A stretch of DNA of 48,708 nt from JAZLIL01 sp045617405 (GTDB lineage Bacteria; Bacillota; Clostridia; Lachnospirales; Lachnospiraceae): contig JAZLIL010000070.1 of assembly GCA_045617405.1 (NCBI GenBank), forward strand, positions 1-48,708. The letters are read 5' to 3'. Positions 16,880-25,576 of this stretch are shown here, in pieces (positions within the stretch are counted from its first letter, which is position 1; each line of letters starts with the position of its first letter). Made by a program: the position numbers and the translations under genes. The notes below the pieces were generated by a model. It was not told the DNA's origin, ran no database searches, and saw nothing but the letters and a program-made list of their open reading frames with translations.

Positions 16880-17905
16880 CTACATAATTCTTCTGATCCA
16901 GCCCTCAGGTGCTTTGATCTTGCCCATCTGAATGCCGGTAAGTGTTTCATAAAGCTTCCTTGTAACAGGGCCCATGTCGTTCATGCCGCTGGGGAAGCAG
17001 ATCTCCTTGCCGTGATCAACTACCTTGCCTACAGGTGAGATAACTGCTGCAGTTCCGCAAAGACCGCACTCTGCCATATCCTTTACTTCCTCGAAAGGAA
17101 TCTCACGCTCCTCTGCCTCAAGTCCGAGATACTCCCGGGCAACATAGATAAGAGAACGTCGTGTAATCGAAGGAAGGATGGTGTCGGACTTAGGTGTAAC
17201 GACCTTGTTGTCCTTTGTTACAAACAGGAAGTTTGCTCCGCCTGTTTCCTCTACCTTTGTACGTGTCTTGGAATCAAGATACATGTTCTCGTCGTAGCCC
17301 TCTTCATGAGCTGTTACAATTGCATGAAGACTCATTGCGTAGTTAAGACCTGCCTTGATGTTTCCCGTTCCGCACGGTGCCGCACGGTCGTAATCGCTGA
17401 CCTTAAGGATAAGGGGCTTGATGCCTCCCTTGAAGTAAGGTCCGACGGGTGTTCCGAACATTCTGAACTGGTATTCTGTTGCGGGCTTGACGCCGATAAC
17501 GGGATTTGTACCAAACATATAAGGTCTTAAGTAAAGTGTTGCACCCGAACCGAAGGGAGGTACATAGGCCGCATTTGCCTTTACAACCTGATCAACAGCA
17601 TCGAGGAATCTCTCCTTCGGAAAAACGGGAATCTCAAGTCTTGCTGCCGAATCCATCATTCTCTGTGCATTGAGGTCGGGACGGAAAGTAACGATGTGTC
17701 CGTCTTCTGTCGTGTACGCCTTGAGACCTTCGAAAATTGTCTGAGCATACTGAAGCACACCGGCACACTCGTTGATTACGACTGTTGCATCCTCTGTAAG
17801 TCCGCCCTCATCCCATGCGCCGTTCTTATAGTTTGAAACATAACGCTTGTCTGTCTGAACATATCCGAAGCCAAGGCTTCCCCAGTTGATATCCTTCTTT
17901 TCCAT
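16880..17905 (-). CDS. ilvE: Branched-chain amino acid aminotransferase
   Basis: A 341-residue class IV PLP aminotransferase interconverting Leu, Ile and Val with their 2-oxo acids. Family motifs include QYAQTIFEGLKAYTTEDG, FRPDLNAQRM, LYLRPYMFG, GGIKPLIL, NIKAGLNYA and TKVEETGGANFLFV; the first Lys of NIKAGLNY-type motifs is part of the active-site environment. I used the ATG at 17905 because AGGAGG lies 8 nt upstream; the upstream in-frame start adds nine residues that overlap that site. The leader contains a terminator-like hairpin just before the ribosome site. It may be followed by ogg and the pot genes after 89 bp. Confidence 0.93.
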   Translation of the reverse strand: MEKKDINWGSLGFGYVQTDKRYVSNYKNGAWDEGGLTEDATVVINECAGVLQYAQTIFEGLKAYTTEDGHIVTFRPDLNAQRMMDSAARLEIPVFPKERFLDAVDQVVKANAAYVPPFGSGATLYLRPYMFGTNPVIGVKPATEYQFRMFGTPVGPYFKGGIKPLILKVSDYDRAAPCGTGNIKAGLNYAMSLHAIVTAHEEGYDENMYLDSKTRTKVEETGGANFLFVTKDNKVVTPKSDTILPSITRRSLIYVAREYLGLEAEEREIPFEEVKDMAECGLCGTAAVISPVGKVVDHGKEICFPSGMNDMGPVTRKLYETLTGIQMGKIKAPEGWIRRIM

Positions 17906-17930
17906 GTCGGGTTCCTCCTGTCTCTTTCTC

Positions 17931-17962
17931 AAAAAATGAGGAGACCCAAGACGAGTCTCCTC
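17931..17962 (-). terminator. Terminator-like hairpin in the ilvE leader
   Basis: On the minus strand GAGGAGAC (17962-17955) pairs with GTCTCCTC (17945-17938), followed by A and then six Us (17936-17931). Only 25 bp separate the U run from the ilvE ATG, too little for another promoter, and a promoter-like element lies upstream of the hairpin. It could be an attenuator or simply the end of the ABC exporter transcript. Confidence 0.7.
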
Positions 17963-17990
17963 CTGCTTTTAGACTTTATCTTAATGAAAG

Positions 17991-18019
17991 AATATATCAC
18001 AAGAATTCTTATGATACAA
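17991..18019 (-). promoter_or_regulatory. Candidate ilvE promoter
   Basis: Minus-strand TTGTAT (18019-18014) and TATATT (17996-17991) are 17 bp apart. The start would be about 80 nt before the ilvE ATG and upstream of the terminator-like hairpin. Confidence 0.55.
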
Positions 18020-18027
18020 GTAGAAAA

Positions 18028-19626
18028 CTACAAACTTTCAAACATTTCTGTTCCCTTGCCCGCAAAGAACCTCTCAATAAGCCTGTTTGCAATAAGAAGC
18101 ACCGCAAAAGCTACAAGCAGATAGTTGTCTGCACTGATAATATCCTTTACCAAGTAGAAGACTCCGCCGATGACAATCGCGATGACCCAGTTTGCAAACA
18201 TTGACACGATAATGCTTCCGCCGCGCTTAATGGGAATTGATTCGTTTGCCCAGACAAGGTTCGGCATGAGCAGATTGAAAAGGACTCCGAGACTTCCGGT
18301 GAGCCTTGCAAAACCGAGCACAAGAAGGAGCATCGTCCAAATCGTATAAGATTCAAAGCTGAAGGTTATGCAAAGTGCCACAGCTGCAAGCGCCATGGGA
18401 ACGGCATTGACGTAGAAATGAAAATCCGATTTTGCCATTAGAACGTCACGGGTCTTAACAGGAAGCGACCTGATAATCCAGAGGGACTGTCCTTCAAGGG
18501 AGATTGAAGGTGCTGAGATAAGGTTAAGTGATCCGACGAGGCAGATGATTGCCGCACATATAACAGGAAGCATTGTCCCGACGACGGGAAGCTCCTGCGT
18601 AACCCTCCCTATTGCCCCGGCAAGCGCAGCTCTCTTGACAAATGCCGCCACCGCACCTACGGCAAGGAACAAAACTCCGAGTCCGCAGTTAAGAACATAG
18701 GTCGGAAGATTGATGAACCGTGATGCCTCTCGCTTAAGAAGTGCCGCTTTTGCACTCGAGGCTTTTGCCGCACGTTCCTTATAGACAACCTTTTTCTCAC
18801 CCTTTCTTGTGGTGATAAGGCGGATGTAGGTCTTCGACATTATAAAGAACAGCAGGAATACAAGCACTGCCGTGGAAACAATAAAGATAACAAGCGGAAT
18901 TACGTCGCCGACAGATGCCGCACCGATCATGTAAATCGGGTAGACTTTACTTTTTATCGTGTTTCCTATCTCGGCCCCGTTACTTACAAAGTACTGAATA
19001 ATGTTGGTTGCCCTGAAGCATACAAAGTAATATGCCGCAAAGAAAATCAGGGAAATGACAATCGTAATAAACTTCTGATTTTTAAGCTTTGATGAAGCTA
19101 CGGCAATGACGAAGCCAAGTGCACAGGTCAGCACCGTCACAACAAATGACAGACAAAGAAGAACTGTCAGACCGCAGCCGATTGCACCGACATCTCGGGT
19201 GCGGAGCACATACATAATAATTGCGGGAACCCAGACGAGAGCCGTGTAGAGTATGCTCATCAGGAACACGCCGAATACTCTTGAAATGATTATGTGGACA
19301 GGCTTTATCGGCATCGACAGAAGCATGTCGTTGTCCTTTGACAGATAGAGTCCTGTGTAGGTGTTGAACACACTTCCGAAAATCCCGAGAAGAATCGCAA
19401 CAATGGCCATCATTGAATAGTAGAGCCAGTTAAACCCGGCTTCGATGAGCCCGCCCATCATGCTTGCATAGCCGAGAAAAGCATATGCCAGTACGGCGTA
19501 GAGAAAGACAAACAGTATTATTGTTCCTGCAATACTGCCCTTTGAACGCATCTTTCCCTTCTTGGAGTCAAAAAAATAGTAAGCATTAATCTCAAGAAAC
19601 TGCTTCTTTAATAATGTCTTAAGCAT
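18028..19626 (-). CDS. ABC exporter permease, 532 residues
   Basis: A hydrophobic integral membrane protein with roughly 12 candidate membrane segments spread over the length and a basic linker around residue 285 (RKGEKKVVYKERAAK). It resembles the putative ABC-exporter permeases found beside single ATPases in Clostridia. Its ATG overlaps the stop of the ATPase gene (TAATG), so translation is probably coupled. The substrate is unknown; no peptide or antibiotic gene is next to it. Confidence 0.82.
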   Translation of the reverse strand: MLKTLLKKQFLEINAYYFFDSKKGKMRSKGSIAGTIILFVFLYAVLAYAFLGYASMMGGLIEAGFNWLYYSMMAIVAILLGIFGSVFNTYTGLYLSKDNDMLLSMPIKPVHIIISRVFGVFLMSILYTALVWVPAIIMYVLRTRDVGAIGCGLTVLLCLSFVVTVLTCALGFVIAVASSKLKNQKFITIVISLIFFAAYYFVCFRATNIIQYFVSNGAEIGNTIKSKVYPIYMIGAASVGDVIPLVIFIVSTAVLVFLLFFIMSKTYIRLITTRKGEKKVVYKERAAKASSAKAALLKREASRFINLPTYVLNCGLGVLFLAVGAVAAFVKRAALAGAIGRVTQELPVVGTMLPVICAAIICLVGSLNLISAPSISLEGQSLWIIRSLPVKTRDVLMAKSDFHFYVNAVPMALAAVALCITFSFESYTIWTMLLLVLGFARLTGSLGVLFNLLMPNLVWANESIPIKRGGSIIVSMFANWVIAIVIGGVFYLVKDIISADNYLLVAFAVLLIANRLIERFFAGKGTEMFESL

Positions 19627-20351
19627 TACTGTTCCTCACTTCCCATTCCCTCTGCAAGCTCGAGGAATACCGACTCAAGAGACTCGTTGCCCTTAACCTC
19701 TTCCATTGTTCCGCTCGTGATAAGCTTGCCCTGCTTGATAATTGCCACCTTGTCGCAGAGCTTTTCCGCAACCTCGAGAACATGCGTGGAGAAGAAAATG
19801 CATCCGCCGTTATTGCAGACCTCGCGCATCATTTCCTTAAGAGTAAATGCCGCCTTGGGATCGAGCCCCACAAACGGCTCATCCATAATAATGAGCTTCG
19901 GATCATGAACCCATGCCGCAATGACGGCAAGCTTCTGCTTCATTCCGTGTGAATATGCCGAGATCGGCTGTGCAAGATCGCCTGTAAGCTCAAACGCATC
20001 CGCATACTTCCTTATCCTCTCCTGACGCACACCGGCAGGCACCTCAAAGATATCAGCAATAAAATTCAGATACTTTATTCCCGACATGTAATCGTAAAGA
20101 TCGGGGTTGTCGGGGATATAGGCAAGCTGCTTCTTGCACTCGAGGGGATTGGAGACCACATTGTTTCCGCCGATTGTGATTTCACCTGAATCGAACTTCA
20201 ATATACCGACCACACTCTTCAAGGTCGTTGTCTTTCCGGCACCGTTGTGTCCGATAAAACCATAGATCTCACCGGGATTGATTTCGAGTGAAAGATTGTC
20301 AACAACAACCTTCTCTCCGTAGCTCTTTGTCAGATTCTTGATTTTCAGCAT
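19626..20351 (-). CDS. ABC exporter ATP-binding protein
   Basis: A 241-residue nucleotide-binding subunit of the drug/peptide exporter class. Walker A is GHNGAGKTTT (about 34-43), the signature is degenerate as AYSHGMKQK instead of LSGGQ, Walker B is LIIMDEPFVGLD, and the switch His lies in FFSTHVLEVAE. It works with the permease encoded directly downstream, to which it is translationally coupled. AAGGAG precedes its ATG by six bases. Confidence 0.92.
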   Translation of the reverse strand: MLKIKNLTKSYGEKVVVDNLSLEINPGEIYGFIGHNGAGKTTTLKSVVGILKFDSGEITIGGNNVVSNPLECKKQLAYIPDNPDLYDYMSGIKYLNFIADIFEVPAGVRQERIRKYADAFELTGDLAQPISAYSHGMKQKLAVIAAWVHDPKLIIMDEPFVGLDPKAAFTLKEMMREVCNNGGCIFFSTHVLEVAEKLCDKVAIIKQGKLITSGTMEEVKGNESLESVFLELAEGMGSEEQ

Positions 20352-20463
20352 TTTGCTCTCCTTTTCATCTGTCAGATTATGCCCCTGTTATACAATAACT
20401 TCAGCTTTTCATAAGCGGCTTCACTTATTATGACGTAAAATTCACACCGTTAGCAAAGCTTCG

Positions 20464-20931
20464 CTATTTGGCGGGTCTTCCCGGTATTTTGCCGATTCCG
20501 CTCACGCTATAGCTTTGAATCTTTCTTTTTACAATGTCGTTGCTCATTCCCGGATCGAGATCCTTTATCTCTGCCGACATCATATCCATATGCGTGTCAA
20601 GAATCACGATTTTCTTCGCCAGATTCTGCATTATCTCCATCGCGTTCTTTGCATTGTTTGATATGAACTCCTCAAATTCTTCACGGCCAACCTGCATAAT
20701 CAGCGTTTCCCCGAAGGAGACTGCCGCATATGGCGACGGCGAATCTGTCAGAAGACTGACCTCGCCGAAGGTTTCGGGTGCTGACAGCACTCCGATTGCG
20801 TACTCCCCGGGCTTCCCGTGATTTGTGTAGAGTGTTACTAGACCGCTTACAATCTTGTACATATAGTCGCTGCTCTGACCTTCTTCAAGTATCAGCTCGT
20901 CCTCCCCGTATCTTCGCATTCTCGCTTCCAT
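20464..20931 (-). CDS. Stand-alone cyclic nucleotide-binding-fold protein without DNA-binding domain
   Basis: A 155-residue protein with a CRP-type beta-roll: YKIVSGLVTLYTNHG, then FGEVSLLTDSPSPYAAVSF where the phosphate-binding cassette should be. The Arg that contacts the cyclic phosphate in CRP (in PRSA-like motifs) is not there. A long helix follows (about 95-125) and the tail has no helix-turn-helix. It might bind another ligand or act as a protein-interaction module. The ATG at 20931 has AGGAGG six bases upstream, better than the earlier in-frame start that would add 13 residues. It follows the LD-carboxypeptidase gene on the same strand by about 100 bp. Confidence 0.75.
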   Translation of the reverse strand: MEARMRRYGEDELILEEGQSSDYMYKIVSGLVTLYTNHGKPGEYAIGVLSAPETFGEVSLLTDSPSPYAAVSFGETLIMQVGREEFEEFISNNAKNAMEIMQNLAKKIVILDTHMDMMSAEIKDLDPGMSNDIVKRKIQSYSVSGIGKIPGRPAK

Positions 20932-20965
20932 GCGAAACCTCCTTCCCTGCCGCACCTGCCGCATT

Positions 20966-21038
20966 TTCATGCCGGACGGCTTTTCTTACTTTTTCACTAT
21001 TCGTGTTCATACCGAACGGCTTTTCTTATTCACTACTC
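20966..21038. repeat. 40-bp imperfect direct duplication
   Basis: Two units (from 20966 and from 21006) share TTCAT-CCG-ACGGCTTTTCTTA with small changes, between the LD-carboxypeptidase stop and the next gene. It is probably a local slippage duplication. Confidence 0.65.
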
Positions 21039-22064
21039 AAGTCTCATTGACACCTCAAGAGAACCCCTCCCCGCCGTCACATCTGCCATGGCTCCCGAGA
21101 TGAGCGGCATCGCAGGCGGAAGATGCCCGAGATCGATGTCAAGAAGAATCGGAGCACTATACTTCTCAAGTACTCCCGTAACTGCATTGTAACAATCCAT
21201 GCCCATCATCTCTTCACCTGTGTGAAGAGGTCTTCCGATCAGGAAGCCCTTCACGTTCTCAAACCAGCCCGCGTTATCGAGCTGCCAGAGTGCCCTGCGT
21301 ATACCCATGGGATTTAAATCACAGGATTCGATAAACCAGATGATTCCGTCATCGGCATACTTTGCGGCAAACTCCCTCGCTCTGTCAAATCCTGTTCCGC
21401 AAAGGATTGAAAGACAGTCAAGACAACCGCCGATCAGCCTGCCGGAAAAGGACGCTCCGTCCTTGCCGGATGGCGAAACAATCTTCATATCAAAGGGCTC
21501 GGTAATGTTGTAGGGAGCAAAAGGATTGTCCTCTTCCTTAAGCGCCTCCCTTTCCCAGCCGTCATAATTTGTCATGGAAAGCTTCTCTCCCTTAAGAAGG
21601 CTCAAACAGTCCGAAAGGGCCGGATGAAGCTCTTTTGCCCCGAAGCTTGATGCGCACGGACCGTAGACGGCGGCAATGTCACACAGGGTCGGCAGTGTAA
21701 ACGTCAGGTTCGTGTTGTCCGAATACCCGAGGAACCACTTGGGCTTTGCTTTCGAAATTCCCTCGAAATCTACATAGGGAAGATCCTCGCACATAGTCTC
21801 TCCGCCGCCGCATGAGATGATGCAGTCACATCTGTCGTTAATAAAAAAATCGTTTATCTCTTCCGCGCACGACTTCGGATCCGTACTCTTTCCTATTCCG
21901 TCGTCGAGAAAGCAGTTCGGTCCGTTGACTGTTTCAAAGCCTCCGGAACGGAATCTGTTAACGGCGGCACCGAAGCAGCTTTTGTACGGTTCAATCGTGC
22001 ATCCGAAGGAGGGTGCGATAAAACCTATCCTTCCCCCGGGCTTTAAAAATTCAGGATATCTCAT
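21033..22064 (-). CDS. ldcA: LD-carboxypeptidase, peptidase family S66
   Basis: A 343-residue serine peptidase that removes the terminal D-Ala from the L,D bond of murein tetrapeptides in recycling or wall remodelling. S66 hallmarks are IAPSF near the N-terminus, the nucleophile Ser in FLGYSDNTNL, the Glu in IWFIESCDLNP and the His in DIDLGHLPPAMP. No signal peptide is seen, so it should be cytosolic. Proteins of this family also include MccF-like self-immunity enzymes, but the gene context gives no sign of a microcin. It lies 68 bp after the S1-domain gene. Confidence 0.9.
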   Translation of the reverse strand: MRYPEFLKPGGRIGFIAPSFGCTIEPYKSCFGAAVNRFRSGGFETVNGPNCFLDDGIGKSTDPKSCAEEINDFFINDRCDCIISCGGGETMCEDLPYVDFEGISKAKPKWFLGYSDNTNLTFTLPTLCDIAAVYGPCASSFGAKELHPALSDCLSLLKGEKLSMTNYDGWEREALKEEDNPFAPYNITEPFDMKIVSPSGKDGASFSGRLIGGCLDCLSILCGTGFDRAREFAAKYADDGIIWFIESCDLNPMGIRRALWQLDNAGWFENVKGFLIGRPLHTGEEMMGMDCYNAVTGVLEKYSAPILLDIDLGHLPPAMPLISGAMADVTAGRGSLEVSMRLE

Positions 22065-22132
22065 TTTTCTTTCGCTTTCCGATGGTATACAACGGGCACC
22101 AGTTCGGTTTCTCCCGGTGCCTTTTATATAAT

Positions 22133-23065
22133 CTATTTTATGTTCAGCTTTGCCAGAAGCTCGCCGAGACTTGTCGATACGCTTCCGCCGTCGGAGTACT
22201 CCGTGGGGGCATCATCGACAACATCGTCAAGCACCTCTTCCTTCTCTTCTACAGCCTTAATGCTAAGGCTTATCTTGCCGTCCTTCACGGAAATCACCTT
22301 GACCGTAACCGTCTCTCCTTCCGAGAGAACCTCCTTCGGGTGCTTAATGTGCTTCCCGCAGATCTGCGAAATGTGAACAAGTCCGGAGAGATCTCCGCCG
22401 ATGTTGACAAATGCTCCGAAGGGCATGAGCTTCTCCACGGTACCTTCGGTAACAAGACCTTCCTGAAGCTTTGAAATCCTGCTCGTTCTGTCTGCTGCCG
22501 CCCTGTCTCTTGCCGGCTCCTTTGCCGAGAGAATCAGCTTCCTGTTCTCTTTGTTTACTTCCGTAACGATGACCGTAAGCTCCTTCCCGACGAATGTCGA
22601 GGGGTCTTCGACGTAGTTCAAATCGAGCTGCGATGCCGGGATAAACGCCCTTACCCCCTTGATGAAGGTGGTGCAGCCGCCCTTTACGGCCTCGGCAATC
22701 TTTATCTGCACAAGCGTACGCTCTTCTTTCATTTTAGCAAGCTCGTCCCATGCAAGAATATCATCCGCCTGCTTAAGGCTCAGCAGAATATTTCCGACCT
22801 TGTCCTCTCTTAACACCGTTGCCGTCACCTTGTCTCCTACAAGAATGTCGGCCTTTATTGAAAACCTTGGATCGTTTGAGAGTTCCTCGAGCCTGATAAT
22901 CCCCTCCGCGTATGAACCGAGATCGACGGTAACCTCTGTTTCGGATACACCGATAACCGTTCCGTGAACAATGTCGCCACCCTTCAGCTTTTTGAAGGAA
23001 TGGTTAATCTCCTCAATAAATTCATCCATTGAAGGGATCTCTTGCGTTGAAAGCTTTTCATCCAT
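22133..23065 (-). CDS. S1 RNA-binding domain protein (RpsA-like)
   Basis: The 310 residues carry three S1 domains: about 28-98 (GDIVHGTVIGVSETEVTVDL), about 115-180 (a less canonical copy, AVKGGCTTFIKGVRAFIPAS), and about 196-268 (TEGTVEKLMPFGAFVNIGG). An acidic tail follows (EEKEEVLDDVVDDAP). Clostridia use such three- to four-domain proteins in the place of six-domain S1, so it probably binds mRNA on or near the ribosome. The ATG follows AGGAGG. It is a single gene or the first of a pair with ldcA. Confidence 0.85.
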   Translation of the reverse strand: MDEKLSTQEIPSMDEFIEEINHSFKKLKGGDIVHGTVIGVSETEVTVDLGSYAEGIIRLEELSNDPRFSIKADILVGDKVTATVLREDKVGNILLSLKQADDILAWDELAKMKEERTLVQIKIAEAVKGGCTTFIKGVRAFIPASQLDLNYVEDPSTFVGKELTVIVTEVNKENRKLILSAKEPARDRAAADRTSRISKLQEGLVTEGTVEKLMPFGAFVNIGGDLSGLVHISQICGKHIKHPKEVLSEGETVTVKVISVKDGKISLSIKAVEEKEEVLDDVVDDAPTEYSDGGSVSTSLGELLAKLNIK

Positions 23066-23110
23066 GATATAATCCTCCTTAATAATTGTGCATAGTTCCT
23101 GTAATATCCC

Positions 23111-24478
23111 TTATACAGCGCCGGTCTGTCTTAAAACTTCCTGCTCTGCGGGAAGCATCAGTCTGACAATGAATCTGCCCTCATCAATGTTATAAAAGAT
23201 TTCCGTCCCCGTCTTCGCCGCGAAGGCAAGAACGCTCTTTGTTCCGATTCCGTGATCCTTCTCTGCTGTGAAGGGAAGATGATTCTTGTCAAGCTTTGTT
23301 CCTTTGGGGCAGGCATTTTCTATTGTTATTAGAAGCTGCTTTCTCCTGACGGCCCTCATCTTGATAAATCTGTCATCGGGATTGACCTTGAGATTGCCGT
23401 GAATGGCGTTTTCAAGAAGGTTCCCGACTGTGATGGCAAATTCCAGATCGTCAACAGGCAGGGAGTTCGGAATGTCCGCCTCGATAATGAGTCTTACCCC
23501 GTTCTTCTCCGCCAGCTTCAGGTAGTAGTCCATCGTGGCGTTGACGGCGGTATTCTCGCACCACTGCCTTGCACGCTGCGGTTCCGCGGCAAGCCGCTCC
23601 GAAAGAAGCTGCTCGGCCTCTTCGACATTGCCTTCTCTTATAAGCGTCAGCACCATGCCTTCAAAATGACGGCGGTCATGGCGCATTACCCTGTCCTTCT
23701 CCATATTCTGCTCGGCATCCCTGAGCCTTCTTTCCATATTCTTCGTGGCAACGGCAAGGATATCGTTATCTGCCTCGGTCTTCATGCTCTGGGCACGAAG
23801 CACAAACTCATTCCTGTTCGTTTCAGCGAACTTCTCAAAAGCAAAGAACACGAGCGCATTTCCCACAACGAGGGCGATTGAGCTGACGACAAGTGCAACG
23901 AAAAGGGGACTTGCCATGTCGTACTCGGCCGTGAAATAGAGATTGCAGATCACCATTACCCCGCTTGCCACCGGAATGAGCAGAAAAGAGAAAAAGGTTC
24001 TGTTCTGTCCCGGATCAGCATCCTTCTTCGCAAAATGGCAAATCGTAACCGTTATGGCGAGCTTCATTAAAATAATGAGGATTGTCGCAAAAGGTGAACC
24101 GAGCACCGAATAATCCGTCACCCTGAAGCTTGCCGCTCTGAGGAACCTTTCCGTGATTCCCTCCACAAGAATATTTCCGACGAAGAAAATTACGAGATAG
24201 GAACAGCCTCTGATGGCCGGGGCTTCATATAGTGAAAGAAGCATCGCCAGAAGGACACCGATAAAGCTCACCATGTTCAGCCAGACAAGCCTCGGAATGT
24301 TCAGAACGAGCAGTATCACGAAGAACAGACACAGAAAGAGAAAGTACCTGTACCTCGGATAAAGCGTCCAGTTTTTCCTTTTGAAGAATCTCGACAGAAG
24401 GAGATGAAAGCAATATATTTCGGTAATATCCATTAAGACAAGCATTATGAAACTCATTATCGGGATTCCGAAAATCAT
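23111..24478 (-). CDS. GHKL sensor histidine kinase, AgrC/BlpH-like
   Basis: A 455-residue membrane kinase. Six or seven hydrophobic segments fill about residues 1-215, a coiled linker leads to the phospho-acceptor motif RHDRRHFEGM, and the C-terminal ATPase has the N box VGNLLENAIHGN and a DHGIGTKS G-box. This is the AgrC-type layout used to sense peptides, although some members sense other signals. I chose the ATG at 24478, where AGGAGG lies just upstream, 10 bp after the regulator stop. No agrB- or agrD-like gene is nearby. Confidence 0.88.
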   Translation of the reverse strand: MIFGIPIMSFIMLVLMDITEIYCFHLLLSRFFKRKNWTLYPRYRYFLFLCLFFVILLVLNIPRLVWLNMVSFIGVLLAMLLSLYEAPAIRGCSYLVIFFVGNILVEGITERFLRAASFRVTDYSVLGSPFATILIILMKLAITVTICHFAKKDADPGQNRTFFSFLLIPVASGVMVICNLYFTAEYDMASPLFVALVVSSIALVVGNALVFFAFEKFAETNRNEFVLRAQSMKTEADNDILAVATKNMERRLRDAEQNMEKDRVMRHDRRHFEGMVLTLIREGNVEEAEQLLSERLAAEPQRARQWCENTAVNATMDYYLKLAEKNGVRLIIEADIPNSLPVDDLEFAITVGNLLENAIHGNLKVNPDDRFIKMRAVRRKQLLITIENACPKGTKLDKNHLPFTAEKDHGIGTKSVLAFAAKTGTEIFYNIDEGRFIVRLMLPAEQEVLRQTGAV

Positions 24479-24488
24479 AGTTCCTCCT

Positions 24489-25211
24489 CTATGCAAGTCT
24501 GAAATCAAGGTATGCCGCCTGTACGGCAGTGTATCTGCTCTTTGAAACGGGAACGCTCTTTCCGTTTCGAAGCATTGCATCCGTCTTCGTCAGACCGTCG
24601 ATGGCTGCTATATTAACTGCATAGGACTCGTGACACTGCATGATCATCGTGTCGCTGACTGTCTCATTTAAATAGTCCGTAAATCCGATTCTCAAGGTCG
24701 GAGTGGAAATCACGTCCCCGTTCTTCAAATTGTAGCTGATCACATGGTTTCTGTACTCGAGAAACATAATGTCATTAATGAAAACCGTTCTGAATCCGGA
24801 CTTTTCCTTAATTGTAATAGCCTTTTCCTGCTCATCGGAAATCTGCTCAAACACACGGTCGAGCGTATCATAAAGCTTCTCCCTTGCGACCGGCTTTAAA
24901 AGATAGTTGACAGGATTGACGTCAAATGACTCAAGTGCAAAAGACGGTTCCGCAGTCGCAAAGATGATTGCCGTGTTTCTGTTGTTCCATCTCAGCTCTC
25001 TTGCCGCCTCGATGCCCGAAACCATGGGCATCATTATATCAAGTATAAACAGATTGAATCTCGTCTTCTCGCTCTCTCTGAGGAGATTGTCGGGATGCAT
25101 AAATGTCATAACCTCGGCTTCGATCTTCTTTTCTTCAAGATACTCATTGAGAAGTCCGTGAACTCTGTCAAGGTCCGCTTTTCTGTCATCACAAAGTGCT
25201 ATTCTGATCAC
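24489..25211 (-). CDS. LytTR-family response regulator
   Basis: A 240-residue regulator with a REC domain (acidic DD at about 8-9, phospho-acceptor Asp in LFILDIMMPMVSG, Lys in LLKPV) and a C-terminal LytTR DNA-binding domain (about 135-235, with IMFLEYRNHV and SRYTAVQAAYL). It is the partner of the kinase encoded 10 bp downstream. The start is GTG at 25211 with GGAGG six bases upstream. LytTR proteins bind paired short direct repeats; the tandem repeats at 25324-25424 lie 113 bp upstream and are candidate sites, although they do not match a known consensus. Confidence 0.92.
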   Translation of the reverse strand: MIRIALCDDRKADLDRVHGLLNEYLEEKKIEAEVMTFMHPDNLLRESEKTRFNLFILDIMMPMVSGIEAARELRWNNRNTAIIFATAEPSFALESFDVNPVNYLLKPVAREKLYDTLDRVFEQISDEQEKAITIKEKSGFRTVFINDIMFLEYRNHVISYNLKNGDVISTPTLRIGFTDYLNETVSDTMIMQCHESYAVNIAAIDGLTKTDAMLRNGKSVPVSKSRYTAVQAAYLDFRLA

Positions 25212-25323
25212 GTTCTGCCTCCGTTCGGATCATGCTAACGAAGATCCGCTGTAATAAGGTGTTAATAACCTCTTCAATACAATAGCATATTATGCTTTTT
25301 TCGTAAAGACGCCGCTCCTCGGT

Positions 25324-25424
25324 CAACAGTTGCCGTGGCGCGATTCCATTCTCAACAGCCGGCAGCTGCCGAGGCGCAATTCCATTCTCAACAGCCGGCA
25401 GTTGCCGTGGCGCAATTCCATTCT
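25324..25424. repeat. 36-bp tandem repeat in the regulator/HD-GYP divergent gap
   Basis: Units at 25353-25388 and 25389-25424 are 36-mers differing at two positions. A 29-bp unit at 25324-25352 lacks CCGGCAG. Each full unit contains a CGGCAG(C/T)TGCCG palindrome. The rest of the 365-base gap (25212-25576) holds only the HD-GYP promoter; a small repeat-encoded reading frame on the minus strand is not credible. Confidence 0.85.
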
Positions 25425-25488
25425 TTGCGGACAAATTTCGATATTGGCAACAAACAATGAATATCTTCCCACGATTTCAAGGTTTTTA

Positions 25489-25516
25489 TTGCATATTTCA
25501 GCAGAAGTGATATAAT
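25489..25516 (+). promoter_or_regulatory. Promoter of the HD-GYP/hybrid kinase operon
   Basis: TTGCAT (25489-25494) and TATAAT (25511-25516) are 16 bp apart, about 60 bp before the ATG at 25577. Confidence 0.6.
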
Positions 25517-25576
25517 AAACAATACTATCATGGCGGCGTGGCGTCTCTATCACCGCGCATTACTCCCGGAGGCTGT

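Noticed and set aside
22095..22121. GGCACC/GGTGCC hairpin between the S1-domain gene and ldcA as a terminator
   Set aside because: Its U tail points along the plus strand, where there is no gene; on the minus strand no tail follows.
25189..25434. 81-codon repeat-encoded frame (NGIAPRQLPAVE units) on the minus strand
   Set aside because: It arises from the 36-bp DNA repeats and runs into the real regulator start; no ribosome site.
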